NCBI RefSeq assembly: GCF_028830055.1
Contig: NZ_CP101655.1
Coordinates: 1,742,880 to 1,806,879, forward strand
Source of the DNA: Pseudomonas serboccidentalis
GTDB taxonomy: Bacteria; Pseudomonadota; Gammaproteobacteria; Pseudomonadales; Pseudomonadaceae
Length of the DNA: 64,000 nucleotides
Direction of reading: 5' to 3'
In this document: positions 1-8,682 of the stretch, piece by piece
How positions within the stretch are numbered: the first letter of the stretch is position 1
How the letters are laid out: each line of letters starts with the position of its first letter
Notes under the pieces: generated by a model
Database searches by the model: none
Told to the model about the DNA's origin: nothing
Seen by the model: the letters and a program-made list of their open reading frames with translations, nothing else
Program-made: the position numbers and the translations under genes

Positions 1-868
1 GCCAGCCGTAATGCCCGACCGCGCCCTGATAGACATACGGCAACACCGCGTACGCCCCGCCAAAGGTCAGCAGCGCGGCTTTGGTGAAGAACCAGCCCAT
101 TTGTGTGAACGTGCCGTCCCAGCCGAACAGCGCGATCAGCAGCCCCATCGGCAAACACCACAGCGCCGCGCCGACCAACAGCAAGCGCCACAGCTTCGGC
201 AGGCTGAATCGCGCATGTTCAGGTGCCGGCGTGTCGTCATCGATCAACGCCGGGCCGAAAGATTTGGCGCTGCTGCGCTGGCCGCCATTGTTGAAGCGCT
301 GCGGCGCCAGGCGCCCGCCGAAATAGCCGAGCAACGCCGCCCCGAGCACGATCAGCGGGAACGGCAGGTTGAAGGCAAAGATCGCCACGAATGACGCCCC
401 GGCGATGGCCCACAGCCAACTGTTTTTCAGTGCCCGCGAGCCAATGCGATGAGCGGCGTGCAAGACAATCGCGGTCACCGCCGGTTTGATTCCGTAGAAG
501 ATGCCGGCCACCACCGGCACGTCGCCGAACGCGATGTACACCCACGACAGCGCAATCAGGATGAACAGCGACGGCAGCACGAACAGCGCCCCGGCGATCA
601 CCCCGCCCCAGGTGCGATGCAACAGCCAGCCAATGTAGGTCGCCAGTTGCTGGGCTTCGGGGCCGGGCAGCAACATGCAGTAATTGAGCGCATGGAGGAA
701 ACGCCGCTCGGAGATCCAGCGCCGACGTTCGACCAGTTCCTGATGCATGATCGCGATCTGCCCGGCCGGGCCGCCGAAACCGATGCAGCCGAGCTTGAGC
801 CAGAAGCGCCAGGCCTGGCGCAGCGTGACGGGATCGGGGCGGGGCAGGTTGTTGGGCGCTGTGCTCAA
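1..868 (-). CDS. chrA: Chromate transporter ChrA (3' part outside window)
   Basis: Translation of the minus strand gives an inner-membrane protein of the CHR family, which exports chromate by a proton-coupled mechanism. The N-terminal half shows the family motif region FGGPAGQIAIMH (about residues 24-35) and LPGPEAQQLATYIGW (about 57-71), followed by hydrophobic helices. A second FGGAYAVLPYVYQ repeat begins near the window edge, as expected for the two-domain form. The start is TTG at 868: a TAA lies six codons upstream in frame, no ATG or GTG intervenes, and GGAG sits 8 nt upstream. The C-terminus lies beyond base 1. Family assignment is firm; substrate follows from the family. Confidence 0.88.
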   Translation of the reverse strand, partial: MSTAPNNLPRPDPVTLRQAWRFWLKLGCIGFGGPAGQIAIMHQELVERRRWISERRFLHALNYCMLLPGPEAQQLATYIGWLLHRTWGGVIAGALFVLPSLFILIALSWVYIAFGDVPVVAGIFYGIKPAVTAIVLHAAHRIGSRALKNSWLWAIAGASFVAIFAFNLPFPLIVLGAALLGYFGGRLAPQRFNNGGQRSSAKSFGPALIDDDTPAPEHARFSLPKLWRLLLVGAALWCLPMGLLIALFGWDGTFTQMGWFFTKAALLTFGGAYAVLPYVYQGAVGHYGW

Positions 869-919
869 ACGAGACTCCGGAATTTAATCCTGGCGGAGTT
901 GCTATCTAATCAGAATTTC

Positions 920-1100
920 AACCCTCACCCCAGCCCTCTCCCAGAGGGAGAGGGGGCCGACCGAGGTGTCTGGCGTTATCCATCGACCTGAAGATTGAGT
1001 CGATTATGGATTCAGAGCCAATCTTTCGATTCGGTGAATTTCTTCAATATCCCCCAATCAGTCCCCTCTCCCTCCGGGAGAGGGTTAGGGTGAGGGGCTC
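920..1100. repeat. Pair of inverted CCCTCTCCC-type palindromes
   Basis: Between chrA and moaE lie two palindromic elements, 921-957 and 1063-1098, each with a CCCTCTCCC / GGGAGAGGG stem and a flanking CCCTCAC or GTGAGGG tail in opposite orientation. Together they form a REPIN-like unit about 180 nt long. It differs in sequence from the CCTGCTCGCGA family found elsewhere in the window. Both flanking genes end or begin just outside it, so it could also act as a terminator for moaE. No gene was seen in 869-1107. Confidence 0.7.
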
Positions 1101-1107
1101 TTGATCT

Positions 1108-1569
1108 TCAGGCATGCGCCAGGCTCCAGCGCAGCGCCGCATCCTGATCACTCTTGCGCGCCTCGACCCAGTGTGCGCCTTGCGGCGTGCTCTCACGCTT
1201 CCAGAACGGCGCACGGGTCTTGAGCACATCCATGATGAAGGCGCAGGCTTCGAACGCCATGTGTCGGTGCTTGCTGCTGACGCCGACGAACACGATCGGC
1301 TCGCTGACAGACAGTGCACCGACCCGATGCACAATCTCCACCCCCAGCAGCGGCCAACGCTCGCGGGCCTCTCGGGCGATCTGTTCGAGAGCCTTTTCGG
1401 TCATGCCCGGATAGTGTTCGAGGAACAGCTCATTCACGCTTTGGCGGATGTTCAGATCGCGCACGTAGCCGATGAAATTCACCACTGCGCCGACCCGTGG
1501 ATTACGCGCATGCAAGTCGGCGGTCAACTGGCCGACATCGAAACTTTTATGCTGGACTCGTACCGTCAT
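1108..1569 (-). CDS. moaE: Molybdopterin synthase catalytic subunit MoaE
   Basis: 153 residues, usual length for MoaE. With MoaD it converts cyclic pyranopterin monophosphate to molybdopterin by inserting two sulfurs. Family signatures seen: GAVVNFIGYVRD near residue 29, EHYPGMTEKALEQIA near 54, HRVGAL and SSKHRHMAFEACAFIMD in the middle, and the active-site RAPFWKRE segment near residue 121 carrying the conserved lysine. The ATG at 1569 is chosen because homologues start at MTVRVQ; the frame stays open upstream into moaD. It begins 2 nt after the moaD stop and is last in the fdhD-moaC-moaD-moaE operon. Confidence 0.95.
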   Translation of the reverse strand: MTVRVQHKSFDVGQLTADLHARNPRVGAVVNFIGYVRDLNIRQSVNELFLEHYPGMTEKALEQIAREARERWPLLGVEIVHRVGALSVSEPIVFVGVSSKHRHMAFEACAFIMDVLKTRAPFWKRESTPQGAHWVEARKSDQDAALRWSLAHA

Positions 1570-1571
1570 GC

Positions 1572-1823
1572 TCAGCCCCCGGTGACCGGTGGAAAAAACG
1601 CGATCTCGTCGAAGTCTTCGATGGCTGCGCTCGGTTGGCACAGCTCCTGATTCAACGCACACATCAGGTTGCCGGCGCCGAGCACTTCGCGCCATTCCTC
1701 ACCACGGGCCATGAGCATCAGCCGCACGTCCTCGATGCTGGTCAGGTCGTTGCTCAGGGGGATTTTTTCGCCGCCCAGATTGAGGCGATCACGGTAGCTG
1801 GCGAAGTAGTTGATCAGGATCAT
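1572..1823 (-). CDS. moaD: Molybdopterin synthase sulfur carrier subunit MoaD
   Basis: An 83-residue ubiquitin-like sulfur carrier. The C-terminus is FFPPVTGG, with the di-glycine that is adenylated and thiocarboxylated before sulfur transfer in the MoaD-MoaE complex. The start is ATG 1823 ([12 protein letters not shown]), overlapping the moaC stop by 4 nt, which indicates translational coupling. A longer in-frame reading from 1838 would lie inside moaC and adds nothing conserved. Length and C-terminus match the family well. Confidence 0.94.
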   Translation of the reverse strand: MILINYFASYRDRLNLGGEKIPLSNDLTSIEDVRLMLMARGEEWREVLGAGNLMCALNQELCQPSAAIEDFDEIAFFPPVTGG

Positions 1824-2305
1824 TGCGCGTCCTCCCATTGAAAGTGTCCGGAGCGTCCGCCCTGTTTACTGAGCAGGCGGATGTCGCCGATGACCATCGC
1901 CCGGTCCACCGCTTTGCACATGTCGTAAATGGTCAGCGCCGCGACGCTGGCGGCGGTCAGCGCTTCGAGTTCGACCCCGGTCTGGCCGGTGAGGCGGCAG
2001 GTGCTGGTGATCTGCACGCGGTCCGGTTCGCAGGCCTTGAGTTCGACGTGAATCGAGCTGAGCAGCAGCGCGTGGCACAGCGGGATCAGCTCGTGGGTGC
2101 GCTTGGCCGCTTGAATCCCGGCGATCCGCGCCACGGCGAAGACATCGCCCTTGGGGTGGCCGTTGGCCTGGATCATCTGCAGCGTTTCCGGGCGCATCTG
2201 CACCCAGGCTTGCGCGCTGGCTTCGCGGCGGGTCGGCGCCTTGTCGCTGACGTCGACCATGTTGGCGCGGCCCTGATCGTCGAGGTGGGTGAGGGTGTTG
2301 CTCAT
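1820..2305 (-). CDS. moaC: Cyclic pyranopterin monophosphate synthase MoaC
   Basis: 161 residues. MoaC rearranges the MoaA product (3',8-cyclo-7,8-dihydro-GTP) into cPMP. Hallmarks: [15 protein letters not shown] at the N-terminus, [22 protein letters not shown] (about residues 63-84) holding the active-site lysine and His, [23 protein letters not shown], and the C-terminal [15 protein letters not shown] 2305 is chosen at [19 protein letters not shown]; the upstream in-frame extension is inside fdhD. It overlaps fdhD by 4 nt and moaD by 4 nt. Confidence 0.95.
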   Translation of the reverse strand: MSNTLTHLDDQGRANMVDVSDKAPTRREASAQAWVQMRPETLQMIQANGHPKGDVFAVARIAGIQAAKRTHELIPLCHALLLSSIHVELKACEPDRVQITSTCRLTGQTGVELEALTAASVAALTIYDMCKAVDRAMVIGDIRLLSKQGGRSGHFQWEDAQ

Positions 2306-3144
2306 GGCGAAAGCTCCTGGATCGGGCTGTAGATTCGGGGGGCGTTGCGGTGCGGGACGTGGATCAGATTGAGCCTGTGCTTGAGCGCCCAGCGCACGGT
2401 CAACGCCGTCGGGGCGGACAGGCTGACGAGGGTGCCGAGGCGGGCGCGCACCGCTTTGTGGATCAGTTCCAGGCTGCAACGGCTGGTGACCACCACGAAG
2501 CCCTGGCGCGCATCGACTTCGGCGAGGTGCAGCGCGCCGATCAGCTTGTCGAGGGCGTTGTGGCGGCCGATGTCTTCACGGCACAGCAGCGCTTTACCGT
2601 TGGCATCGAAGTACAGCGCAGCGTGCAGGGCGCCGCTGCTGCGGGCCAGTTGCTGGGCCTGTTCGATGCGTTGGCGGATACCGTCGAAATGCGCAGCCGG
2701 CGGCAGTGCGCAGGGTTGCAGGATGTCCAGTTGCGGCAACGCCTGCTCCAGCGCTTCGACACCACAGATGCCGCAGCCGCTGGTGCCGGCCATCTGCCGA
2801 CGATGATCCTTCAGCGCCCAGAAGGCGCGACTGGAAATCTGCACGTCAGCCTGGCAGGCCTGATCGAAATGGCTCAGGCGGATGTCGTAGATCTCGTCGA
2901 CACTGTCGATGATCGCGTTGCTCAGGCTGAAGCCCCGGATGAAGTCTTCGAGGTTGCCGGGCGAGACCATCATCACTGCCTGGCTCAGGCCATTGAAGGT
3001 GATCGCCAGGGCGATTTCCGCGGCCAGGGCGGCGTGCGAGAGCGGGGCGTGCGGCAGGTATTCGCGAAACGCCACTTGTGACGGTTGCGGCGCGGGGGCG
3101 TTGGCATCGCCCGGTTCGGCAGTTGGATCAACTTGGCACAGCAT
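2302..3144 (-). CDS. fdhD: Formate dehydrogenase accessory sulfurtransferase FdhD
   Basis: 280 residues. FdhD carries sulfur from IscS-type desulfurases to the molybdenum cofactor so that FDH-type enzymes gain the terminal sulfido ligand. The CGIC pair is at about residues 124-127 ([10 protein letters not shown]), and [15 protein letters not shown] and [11 protein letters not shown] follow as in the family. It heads the operon with moaC-moaD-moaE, and its likely client in this window is the YdeP-type oxidoreductase at 8854. A LysR-type box and a GATTGGACG element lie 55-97 nt upstream, matching those before the other molybdenum genes here. Confidence 0.93.
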   Translation of the reverse strand: MLCQVDPTAEPGDANAPAPQPSQVAFREYLPHAPLSHAALAAEIALAITFNGLSQAVMMVSPGNLEDFIRGFSLSNAIIDSVDEIYDIRLSHFDQACQADVQISSRAFWALKDHRRQMAGTSGCGICGVEALEQALPQLDILQPCALPPAAHFDGIRQRIEQAQQLARSSGALHAALYFDANGKALLCREDIGRHNALDKLIGALHLAEVDARQGFVVVTSRCSLELIHKAVRARLGTLVSLSAPTALTVRWALKHRLNLIHVPHRNAPRIYSPIQELSP

Positions 3145-3198
3145 CTTGAAAGTCCCGAAGCGCTGAAGTGAGTTCAGGCTACGGGGGAGTTAAAAGTG

Positions 3199-3241
3199 CG
3201 TCCAATCGCTTGTTCTGATCTGGTGATTGGGTTGGTCGATC
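3199..3241 (-). promoter_or_regulatory. Predicted LysR-type box plus GATTGGACG element for fdhD
   Basis: On the minus strand, GATCGA-N5-CCAATC (3241 to 3225) gives an AT-N11-AT dyad. Starting 34 nt downstream of the box start is GATTGGACG (3207-3199), followed 17 nt after TTGGAC by GTAGCC as a weak -10. The same arrangement and spacing precede lysR, moaB, moaA and ydeP. The dyad, spacing and orientation are read directly; the regulator identity is inferred. Confidence 0.6.
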
Positions 3242-3278
3242 ACCGATTTCAAAGGTCCGCGATTGCATGTTCTGGCCT

Positions 3279-3346
3279 CATCGCGAGCAGGCTCACTCCT
3301 ACAGGAGAACGCATTCCAAATGTAGGAGTGAGCCTGCTCGCGATGG
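3279..3346. repeat. REPIN (GAGCAGGCTCACTCCTAC family)
   Basis: Two inverted copies of the REP core, TCGCGAGCAGGCTCACTCCTAC at 3281-3302 and its complement at 3321-3343, are separated by a short loop. It lies between the stop of the LysR gene at 3368 and the fdhD promoter. Confidence 0.9.
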
Positions 3347-3367
3347 CGTCCTTACAGCCAACATCAC

Positions 3368-4267
3368 CTATTCGGCAGGAGCCTCAACCCCGAACAACTT
3401 GCGCGCCTCGGCAAAACACTTCTCGGCAATCGCCGAACGCGGCTCGGTCTTGCGCATCACCAGCCCCAGCGGCGCGAGCACGCTGGCATCCGGCAACTGC
3501 ATGAACGACAAATGTTCGATCGGCTGTTCCAGCCCGCTGTCCAGCGGCATGATCGAGCAGCAGAAACCCTGGTGAATCGCCTGCAACAGCTGATAGGTCG
3601 AATCGCTCTCCAGAATCGGCTGCGGATTGAGCCCGCGACTGCGGAAACTCAAGTCGATGGATTTGCGGTAATGCATGCCAGTGGTGATCATCCCCAGCGG
3701 CAGTTCGGCGGCGTCTTCCCAGCTCATTTCCGAGCCTTCGAAATGGAAGTGACGGTTGTCGTAAAGCAGCCCGACGCGGGTTTCGCCGATCTCGAAAAAC
3801 TCGAAGTAGTTCGGGTTGACGTGGTCCAGATAGCACACGCCCAGATCGAGCTGGTTGTTGCCCAACCCCTCGATGATCTCGTTGGAACTGAGCGACGACA
3901 GACTGAATTTCAGCTCGGGGTAAGTCGCGGACAAACCCTGAATGTAATTGACCGGGTTGAAGCTGCTCAACGGCACCAACCCCAGGCGCAGGCTACCCAC
4001 CAGTTGCCCGCGGCACGCCGCCGCTTCGGCGAACAAGCCGTCATGGGCAGCCAACAGTGTGCGGGCCCAGGCCAGCACCCGTTCGCCGGCCTGAGTGAAA
4101 CCTTCAAAGCGCTGGCCGCGATTGACCAGCACCAGGTCCAGCTCATCTTCCAGGTTGCGCAGACGCATCGACAGGGTTGGCTGGGTGATATGGCAGCGTG
4201 CGGCGGCTTGGCCGAAGTGTCGGGTTTCATCCAGTGCGATCAGGAACTTGAGTTGTTTGATGTCCAC
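3368..4267 (-). CDS. LysR-family regulator, probable controller of the molybdenum-cofactor/YdeP genes
   Basis: 299 residues. The N-terminal winged helix-turn-helix is QLKFLIALDETRHFGQAAARCHITQPTLSMRLRNLEDELDL-like (about residues 4-45), followed by an effector domain. The GTG at 4267 (VDIKQLKFL) is chosen since family members start a few residues before the HTH and AGGTG lies 7 nt upstream; an ATG at 4423 would add 52 unconserved residues. It is divergent from moaB-moeA, and its own promoter carries the same T-N11-A box as the four other Mo-related promoters. Autoregulation and control of the cluster are therefore inferred. The ligand is unknown; I do not recognise an exact orthologue. Confidence 0.85.
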   Translation of the reverse strand: MDIKQLKFLIALDETRHFGQAAARCHITQPTLSMRLRNLEDELDLVLVNRGQRFEGFTQAGERVLAWARTLLAAHDGLFAEAAACRGQLVGSLRLGLVPLSSFNPVNYIQGLSATYPELKFSLSSLSSNEIIEGLGNNQLDLGVCYLDHVNPNYFEFFEIGETRVGLLYDNRHFHFEGSEMSWEDAAELPLGMITTGMHYRKSIDLSFRSRGLNPQPILESDSTYQLLQAIHQGFCCSIMPLDSGLEQPIEHLSFMQLPDASVLAPLGLVMRKTEPRSAIAEKCFAEARKLFGVEAPAE

Positions 4268-4366
4268 TATGGCACCTGCTCGTTGAGAAATTGGAATGAG
4301 TATTGACGCAGATGCGCGCAGCGCACGAAAAACGCGAGGCGCGACAATCTCATTTGACTGTCCATT

Positions 4367-4409
4367 CGTCCAATCGGAAGTATTGAAAAGCCTATCGATC
4401 AGCTCTATC
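4367..4409 (-). promoter_or_regulatory. Predicted LysR-type box plus GATTGGACG element, autoregulatory
   Basis: Minus strand: GATAGA-N5-TCGATA (4409 to 4393) and, 34 nt after the box start, GATTGGACG (4375-4367), about 100 nt before the GTG of the LysR gene. Box, spacing and downstream motif agree with the moaB element only 40 bp away on the other strand. Confidence 0.6.
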
Positions 4410-4449
4410 GCCCATGATTTCAAAGGCTTTGGTCGAGGTCAACGGCACC

Positions 4450-4497
4450 GATAGAGCCGGTCGATAATGTGGTTGGTTAGAGTGATTAGACAGTATT
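4450..4497 (+). promoter_or_regulatory. Predicted LysR-type box plus GATTAGACA element for moaB
   Basis: GATAGA-N5-TCGATA (4450-4466) followed at +34 by GATTAGACA (4484-4492), 56-103 nt before the moaB start. Ungapped comparison with 8683-8730 upstream of ydeP gives 35 of 48 identical bases by hand count. TTAGAC could serve as the -35, which puts the box centre near -62, the usual site for a LysR activator. Confidence 0.65.
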
Positions 4498-4552
4498 CAT
4501 AAGTGGCACTTAGGCTGCTGGGCAATGTGATTAACTACTGCCGGAGAGTCCC

Positions 4553-5092
4553 ATGAGCGCGAAAGCGGATGCCCTGTTTGTCCCCCTGAACATTGCTGTG
4601 CTGACGGTCAGCGATACCCGCGATTACGCCAGCGATACCTCGGGCCAGTTGCTGGTCAGTCGTCTGCTGGAGGCCGGTCATACCCTGAGTGAGCGCAATC
4701 TGCTCAAGGATGATCTGTACAAGATTCGCGCCCAGGTTGCGCACTGGATTGCCGACGACAATATTCAGGTGGTACTGATCACCGGCGGCACCGGGTTCAC
4801 CGGCCGCGACAGCACACCGGAAGCAGTGGCTTGCCTGCTCGACAAGCAGATCGATGGTTTCGGTGAGTTGTTCCGCGCCATTTCGATTCTCGACATCGGC
4901 ACGTCCACCGTGCAAAGCCGAGCGCTGGCCGGGTTGTCCAACGGCACGCTGGTGTGCTGCCTGCCGGGTTCGACCGGTGCTTGCCGCACCGCGTGGGAAG
5001 GCATTCTCGCCGAGCAACTGGATAACCGTCATCGCCCGTGCAACTTCGTGCCACACCTCAAGGCAGTGCAAGCCTGTGGGCCACGCGGATGA
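4553..5092 (+). CDS. moaB: Molybdenum cofactor biosynthesis protein MoaB
   Basis: 179 residues of the MoaB/Mog fold, which adenylylates molybdopterin before molybdate insertion. Motifs: NIAVLTVSDTRD (about residues 13-24), LITGGTGFTGRDSTPEA (about 75-91) and the LPGSTGACRTAWEGIL region near 138. GGAGA precedes the ATG at a normal distance. The stop overlaps the moeA start by 4 nt (ATGA), so both final steps of Moco synthesis are coupled. It is divergent from the LysR gene. Confidence 0.94.
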   Translation: MSAKADALFVPLNIAVLTVSDTRDYASDTSGQLLVSRLLEAGHTLSERNLLKDDLYKIRAQVAHWIADDNIQVVLITGGTGFTGRDSTPEAVACLLDKQIDGFGELFRAISILDIGTSTVQSRALAGLSNGTLVCCLPGSTGACRTAWEGILAEQLDNRHRPCNFVPHLKAVQACGPRG

Positions 5093-6294
5093 GCAAGGCA
5101 CCGTTGATGCCGGTCGAGGATGCCCTCGACCAATTGCTGGGCATGGCCAATGAGCAACGTCTGGCTGACAGCGAACTGTTACCGCTCGACGATGCGCGCG
5201 GACGGGTGTTGGCCAGCGATCTGGTGGCGACGCTCGACCTGCCGCCATGGCCGAACAGTGCCATGGACGGTTACGCGCTCAATCTCGCTGACTTGCATCG
5301 CCAGCCGCTGAAGGTATCGCAAAAGGTCTACGCCGGGCTGGCGCCGGACGCATTGCTGCCTGGCACCTGCGCGCGGATTTTTACGGGCGCACCGCTGCCG
5401 CCCGGCGCCACCAGTGTTGAGATGCAGGAAAACGTCGAAGTGCTGGAGGACGGCCGCGTGGGCTTTTTGCAGCCGCTGAAGGCAGGGCAGAACATTCGCG
5501 CACAAGGCCAGGAAAATCGCGTTGGCGATATCCTGCTGCGCGCCGGCAAACGCCTTGGGCCATTCGAACTGGCAGTCGCTGCCGGGCAAGGGCTGGCGCA
5601 GTTGCACGTGGTGCGTCGCCCACGCGTGGCGCTGTTGTCGACTGGTGATGAACTGGTCGAACCGGGCCAGCCGCTGCGCCCCGGCAGCATCTACAACAGC
5701 AACCGTGTGTTGCTCGGTCACTGGTTGCGTGAGCTGGGCTGCGAGGTGATCGACGCCGGGATTCTCCCGGATCGCCCGGCGCAGACGCGGCTCAAGCTTG
5801 AACAACTGCAAGTGGCGGCCGACTTGATCCTGACCACCGGCGGCGTGTCTGCCGGCGATGCCGATTGCCTCGGGCAGGTGCTGCGCGAGGACGGCAAACC
5901 GCTGCTGTGGAAGCTCGCGATCAAGCCTGGCAAACCGTTGACCGTGGGCCATTTCGGCACGGTGCCGGTGATCGGCCTGCCGGGCAATCCGACCTCGGCA
6001 CTGGTGACCTTCGGCCTGCTGGCGCGGCCATATCTGCTGCGCATCCAGGGCGTGGAAGACGTCATGCCGCTGAGCTTCGCGGTGAGCGCCGGGTTCGACT
6101 GGAGCAAGGCTGGCAGCCGCCGCGAATACCTGCGGGTGCGGCTGGAGGCGGGGAGTGCGGTGCTGTACCCGAATCAAAGCTCCGGCGTCCTGCTCGGTGC
6201 AACCTGGGCCGATGGCCTGGTGGAAGTACCGGAAAACAGCACCCACCGCATCGGCGACGCACTGCGCTTCATTCCCTTCAGCGAACTTTTCTGA
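5089..6294 (+). CDS. moeA: Molybdopterin molybdenumtransferase MoeA
   Basis: 401 residues, normal for MoeA, which inserts molybdate into adenylylated molybdopterin. Seen: PPWPNSAMDGYALNLADL (domain III) near residue 47, IFTGAPLPPGATSVEMQE near 98, LLSTGDELVEPGQPL near 182, TTGGVSAGDAD near 248, and KPGKPLTVGHFG...GLPGNPTSALVTF in the MPT-binding core. The ATG at 5089 lies inside the moaB stop; the in-frame upstream reading lies in moaB. REPINs follow, so it ends the transcription unit. Confidence 0.95.
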   Translation: MSKAPLMPVEDALDQLLGMANEQRLADSELLPLDDARGRVLASDLVATLDLPPWPNSAMDGYALNLADLHRQPLKVSQKVYAGLAPDALLPGTCARIFTGAPLPPGATSVEMQENVEVLEDGRVGFLQPLKAGQNIRAQGQENRVGDILLRAGKRLGPFELAVAAGQGLAQLHVVRRPRVALLSTGDELVEPGQPLRPGSIYNSNRVLLGHWLRELGCEVIDAGILPDRPAQTRLKLEQLQVAADLILTTGGVSAGDADCLGQVLREDGKPLLWKLAIKPGKPLTVGHFGTVPVIGLPGNPTSALVTFGLLARPYLLRIQGVEDVMPLSFAVSAGFDWSKAGSRREYLRVRLEAGSAVLYPNQSSGVLLGATWADGLVEVPENSTHRIGDALRFIPFSELF

Positions 6295-6311
6295 CCCCAA
6301 CACCAATCAAA

Positions 6312-6405
6312 CCTGTGGGAGCGAGCCTGCTCGCGAAGGCGTCTGCAGATTCAACATCAATATTGACTGGATGATTGCTTTCGCGAGCAGGCTCGCTCCC
6401 ACATT
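6312..6405. repeat. REPIN (CGAGCCTGCTCGCGA family)
   Basis: Inverted pair 6312-6340 and 6377-6405 with GTGGGAGCGAGCCTGCTCGCGA arms about 36 nt apart, directly downstream of moeA. Confidence 0.9.
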
Positions 6406-6446
6406 TGGATTTATGGTGCTCGGCCATTTTGCGGGTGTACATCGAA

Positions 6447-6540
6447 CCTGTAGGAGTGAGCCTGCTCGCGATGACGGTGGCACAGTCAGCATATGCGCTG
6501 ACTGGTCAACCGCTATCGCGAGCAGGCTCACTCCTACAGG
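6447..6540. repeat. REPIN (GTGAGCCTGCTCGCGA family)
   Basis: A second inverted pair, arms GTAGGAGTGAGCCTGCTCGCGA and complement, in tandem with the preceding REPIN. It sits in the convergent gap between moeA and the bestrophin-like gene. Confidence 0.9.
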
Positions 6541-6562
6541 GGGATTTGTGTGGAGGGCGGGA

Positions 6563-7462
6563 TCAGCTCAGCACATAGTCCACCGGCAGCAGCATCGGCG
6601 GCAGGTCGGTCACGCCCAGTTCGCTGAGGATGTCGCGCTCGATGGTGCGCACCAGCGAGTCGGTCGCCAGGTCGTTTTCGTCGCGGCCGAATGGGTCTTC
6701 CAGTTCATCGGCAATCGCATCCAGACCAAAGAACGTGTAGCTGACAATCGCCGTGAACAACGGCGTCAGCCAGCCCAGCGGCTCGGCCATGGCGAAGGGC
6801 AGCAGGATGCAGAACAGGTAGATCGTGCGGTGCAGCAGCAAGGTGTAGGGGAAGGGCAGCGGGGTGTTCTTGATCCGTTCGCACACCGCTTGCGCCTGAG
6901 TCAGGCTGGTCAGGTGATTGGCCAGGAGCATGTAGCGCCACTCGGTCAGTTCGCCGCTCTGGTGCAGGTCGGAACACTGCTGACCGACCTGCTGCAAAAT
7001 CCGCCCGCTGTAGTCCGGGGTCTGCTCGTCCGGTTTCGGCGTGATCCACGCGCTGCTGGCCGCCGCTTCGCTTTCCCGGCGCAACCGCGCATTCAGCGCA
7101 TGGGCAAACCCGCAGAGATTGAGCAGCAACGGCTGGCGCTGCACCGATTCGCGGATGACATGGGTTTCGCGGATCACCGAACGAATGTGTACGAGCACAT
7201 CCCCCCAGGCTTTGCGCGCTTCGTACCAGCGGTCGTAGCAGGCGTTGTTGCGAAAATTCATGAAGATCGACAGCGACAGCCCGAGCAGGGTGAACGGCGT
7301 GGCGTTGACCTTGGTGAAGTTGCTCGGATGGAGCATTTCAATCAGGACGATGGCCGAGGCCAGCAGGGTGACCATCAGGGTGCGCAGGGCGATGCGTTTG
7401 GCAATCGAACCCTTGAGGGTGAAGAGGATGGCGAATTGGTTGACCTTGGGTCTGATGATCAT
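6563..7462 (-). CDS. Bestrophin-like (YneE/UPF0187) membrane protein
   Basis: 299 residues, the usual size of bacterial bestrophins, pentameric anion or cation channels of the inner membrane. Hydrophobic segments at about residues 28-45, 58-70, 220-237 and 240-255 fit the fold. Family motifs include SIFMNFRNNACYDRWYEARKAWG (near 65-87) and the conserved acidic DELEDPFGRDENDL patch near 254-267. A frame open on both sides offers no better start than MIIRPKVNQFA. The ion carried is unknown. It lies between moeA and moaA but lacks the molybdenum-type promoter element. Confidence 0.85.
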   Translation of the reverse strand: MIIRPKVNQFAILFTLKGSIAKRIALRTLMVTLLASAIVLIEMLHPSNFTKVNATPFTLLGLSLSIFMNFRNNACYDRWYEARKAWGDVLVHIRSVIRETHVIRESVQRQPLLLNLCGFAHALNARLRRESEAAASSAWITPKPDEQTPDYSGRILQQVGQQCSDLHQSGELTEWRYMLLANHLTSLTQAQAVCERIKNTPLPFPYTLLLHRTIYLFCILLPFAMAEPLGWLTPLFTAIVSYTFFGLDAIADELEDPFGRDENDLATDSLVRTIERDILSELGVTDLPPMLLPVDYVLS

Positions 7463-7497
7463 GCTGGGCGATCCCGGTTACGCAGGGTGAGGGCGGC

Positions 7498-8496
7498 TCA
7501 GCCGCCGGTCATGTTCATGAAGCGCACGACCTGGACGTCGTCGTTCACTTCGAAATTGTGCCGATACGGCTTGAGTTTCATCGCCTCGATAATGGCTTTC
7601 TCCAGCCGCTGCGGTTGCCCCGGATGAGCGCGCAGCACGGCTTTGAGATCCACCGAATGCTCGTTACCCAGACACAGTAGCAGGCGACCTTCGACGGTCA
7701 GCCGCACGCGGTTGCAGGTGCCGCAGAAATTGTGGCTGTGCGGCGAGATAAAGCCCAGGCGAATGTCCGGCGCCTCGGCCACGCGCCAGTAGCGCGACGG
7801 GCCTTGGGTCGACTCGGCGGAGTCGATCAGGGTGTAGCGCTCGGCGATTTTCTCGCGTACCTGGGCACTGGAGAAAAACGACTCCGCCCGGCTGTGTTCG
7901 CTGATGATCCCCAACGGCATTTCCTCGATGAAGGAGATGTCGAGCTGGCGGTCGATGGCGAAGCTCACCAGATCGTTGATCTCCTGATCGTTGCGCCCCT
8001 GCATCACCACGACGTTGAGTTTAGTTCGGGTGAAACCGGCCTTGCGCGCGGCATCGATGCCGCTGATCACCTGCGCCAGATCACCGGTGCGGGTCATTTG
8101 CCTGAAGCGCTCGGGGTCGAGGCTGTCGAGGCTGATATTCAGGCGTTTGACCCCGGCGTCGAACAGCGGCGCCGCGAGTTTGCCCAATTGCGAGCCATTG
8201 GTGGTCATGCACAGTTCGCGCAGGCCGGGCAGGGCGGCGATCTGCTCGCACAGCTTGACCACGCCCGGGCGAATCAACGGCTCGCCGCCAGTCAGGCGAA
8301 TTTTGCGGGTGCCCAGTGCCACGAAGCTCTGCGCCAGTTGATAGATCTCTTCCAGCGTCAGTACCTGTTGGCGCGGCAGAAACTGCATGTCTTCAGCCAT
8401 GCAATAGACGCAGCGGAAGTCGCAGCGGTCGGTGACCGACATGCGCAGATAGTCGACGCGGCGGTTGTAACCATCGATCAAGACACGCTCTGACAT
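7498..8496 (-). CDS. moaA: GTP 3',8-cyclase MoaA
   Basis: 332 residues. A radical SAM enzyme catalysing the first step of molybdenum cofactor synthesis. The N-terminal cluster motif CDFRCVYC lies near residues 26-33, the C-terminal cluster is [21 protein letters not shown], and the chain ends in the diagnostic MNMTGG with the GG tail needed for activity. The ATG at 8496 ([20 protein letters not shown]) matches family starts; the frame continues open to 8709 but that part covers the divergent promoter and has no family similarity. Confidence 0.95.
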   Translation of the reverse strand: MSERVLIDGYNRRVDYLRMSVTDRCDFRCVYCMAEDMQFLPRQQVLTLEEIYQLAQSFVALGTRKIRLTGGEPLIRPGVVKLCEQIAALPGLRELCMTTNGSQLGKLAAPLFDAGVKRLNISLDSLDPERFRQMTRTGDLAQVISGIDAARKAGFTRTKLNVVVMQGRNDQEINDLVSFAIDRQLDISFIEEMPLGIISEHSRAESFFSSAQVREKIAERYTLIDSAESTQGPSRYWRVAEAPDIRLGFISPHSHNFCGTCNRVRLTVEGRLLLCLGNEHSVDLKAVLRAHPGQPQRLEKAIIEAMKLKPYRHNFEVNDDVQVVRFMNMTGG

Positions 8497-8568
8497 GACA
8501 GCCTCGCAGGAGTGAGAAATCCGCATTAACGGAACAAGTTGGCGCAGGTTATGGGCAACTTCAGAGGG

Positions 8569-8611
8569 CGTCCAATCACTGTTAATGAACGGCTGATTGA
8601 TGGCGTCGATG
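8569..8611 (-). promoter_or_regulatory. Predicted LysR-type box plus GATTGGACG element for moaA
   Basis: Minus strand: CATCGA-N5-TCAATC (8611 to 8595) and, 34 nt after the box start, GATTGGACG (8577-8569). TTGGAC is followed after 17 nt by ATAACC as a possible -10. It is weaker than the lysR, moaB and ydeP copies but has identical spacing. The 8497-8853 gap between moaA and ydeP holds this and the ydeP element and no gene. Confidence 0.55.
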
Positions 8612-8682
8612 ATGAATTGTTTTTCATTGAAAGTTTCCGCTTTAGTTTCGCAAGGCCCCGTAAATAAAGGGTTTTTAGCCGT

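Noticed and set aside
6312..6540. CRISPR array
   Set aside because: Units are paired palindromes (REPINs), not regularly spaced direct repeats with unique spacers, and no cas genes are present.
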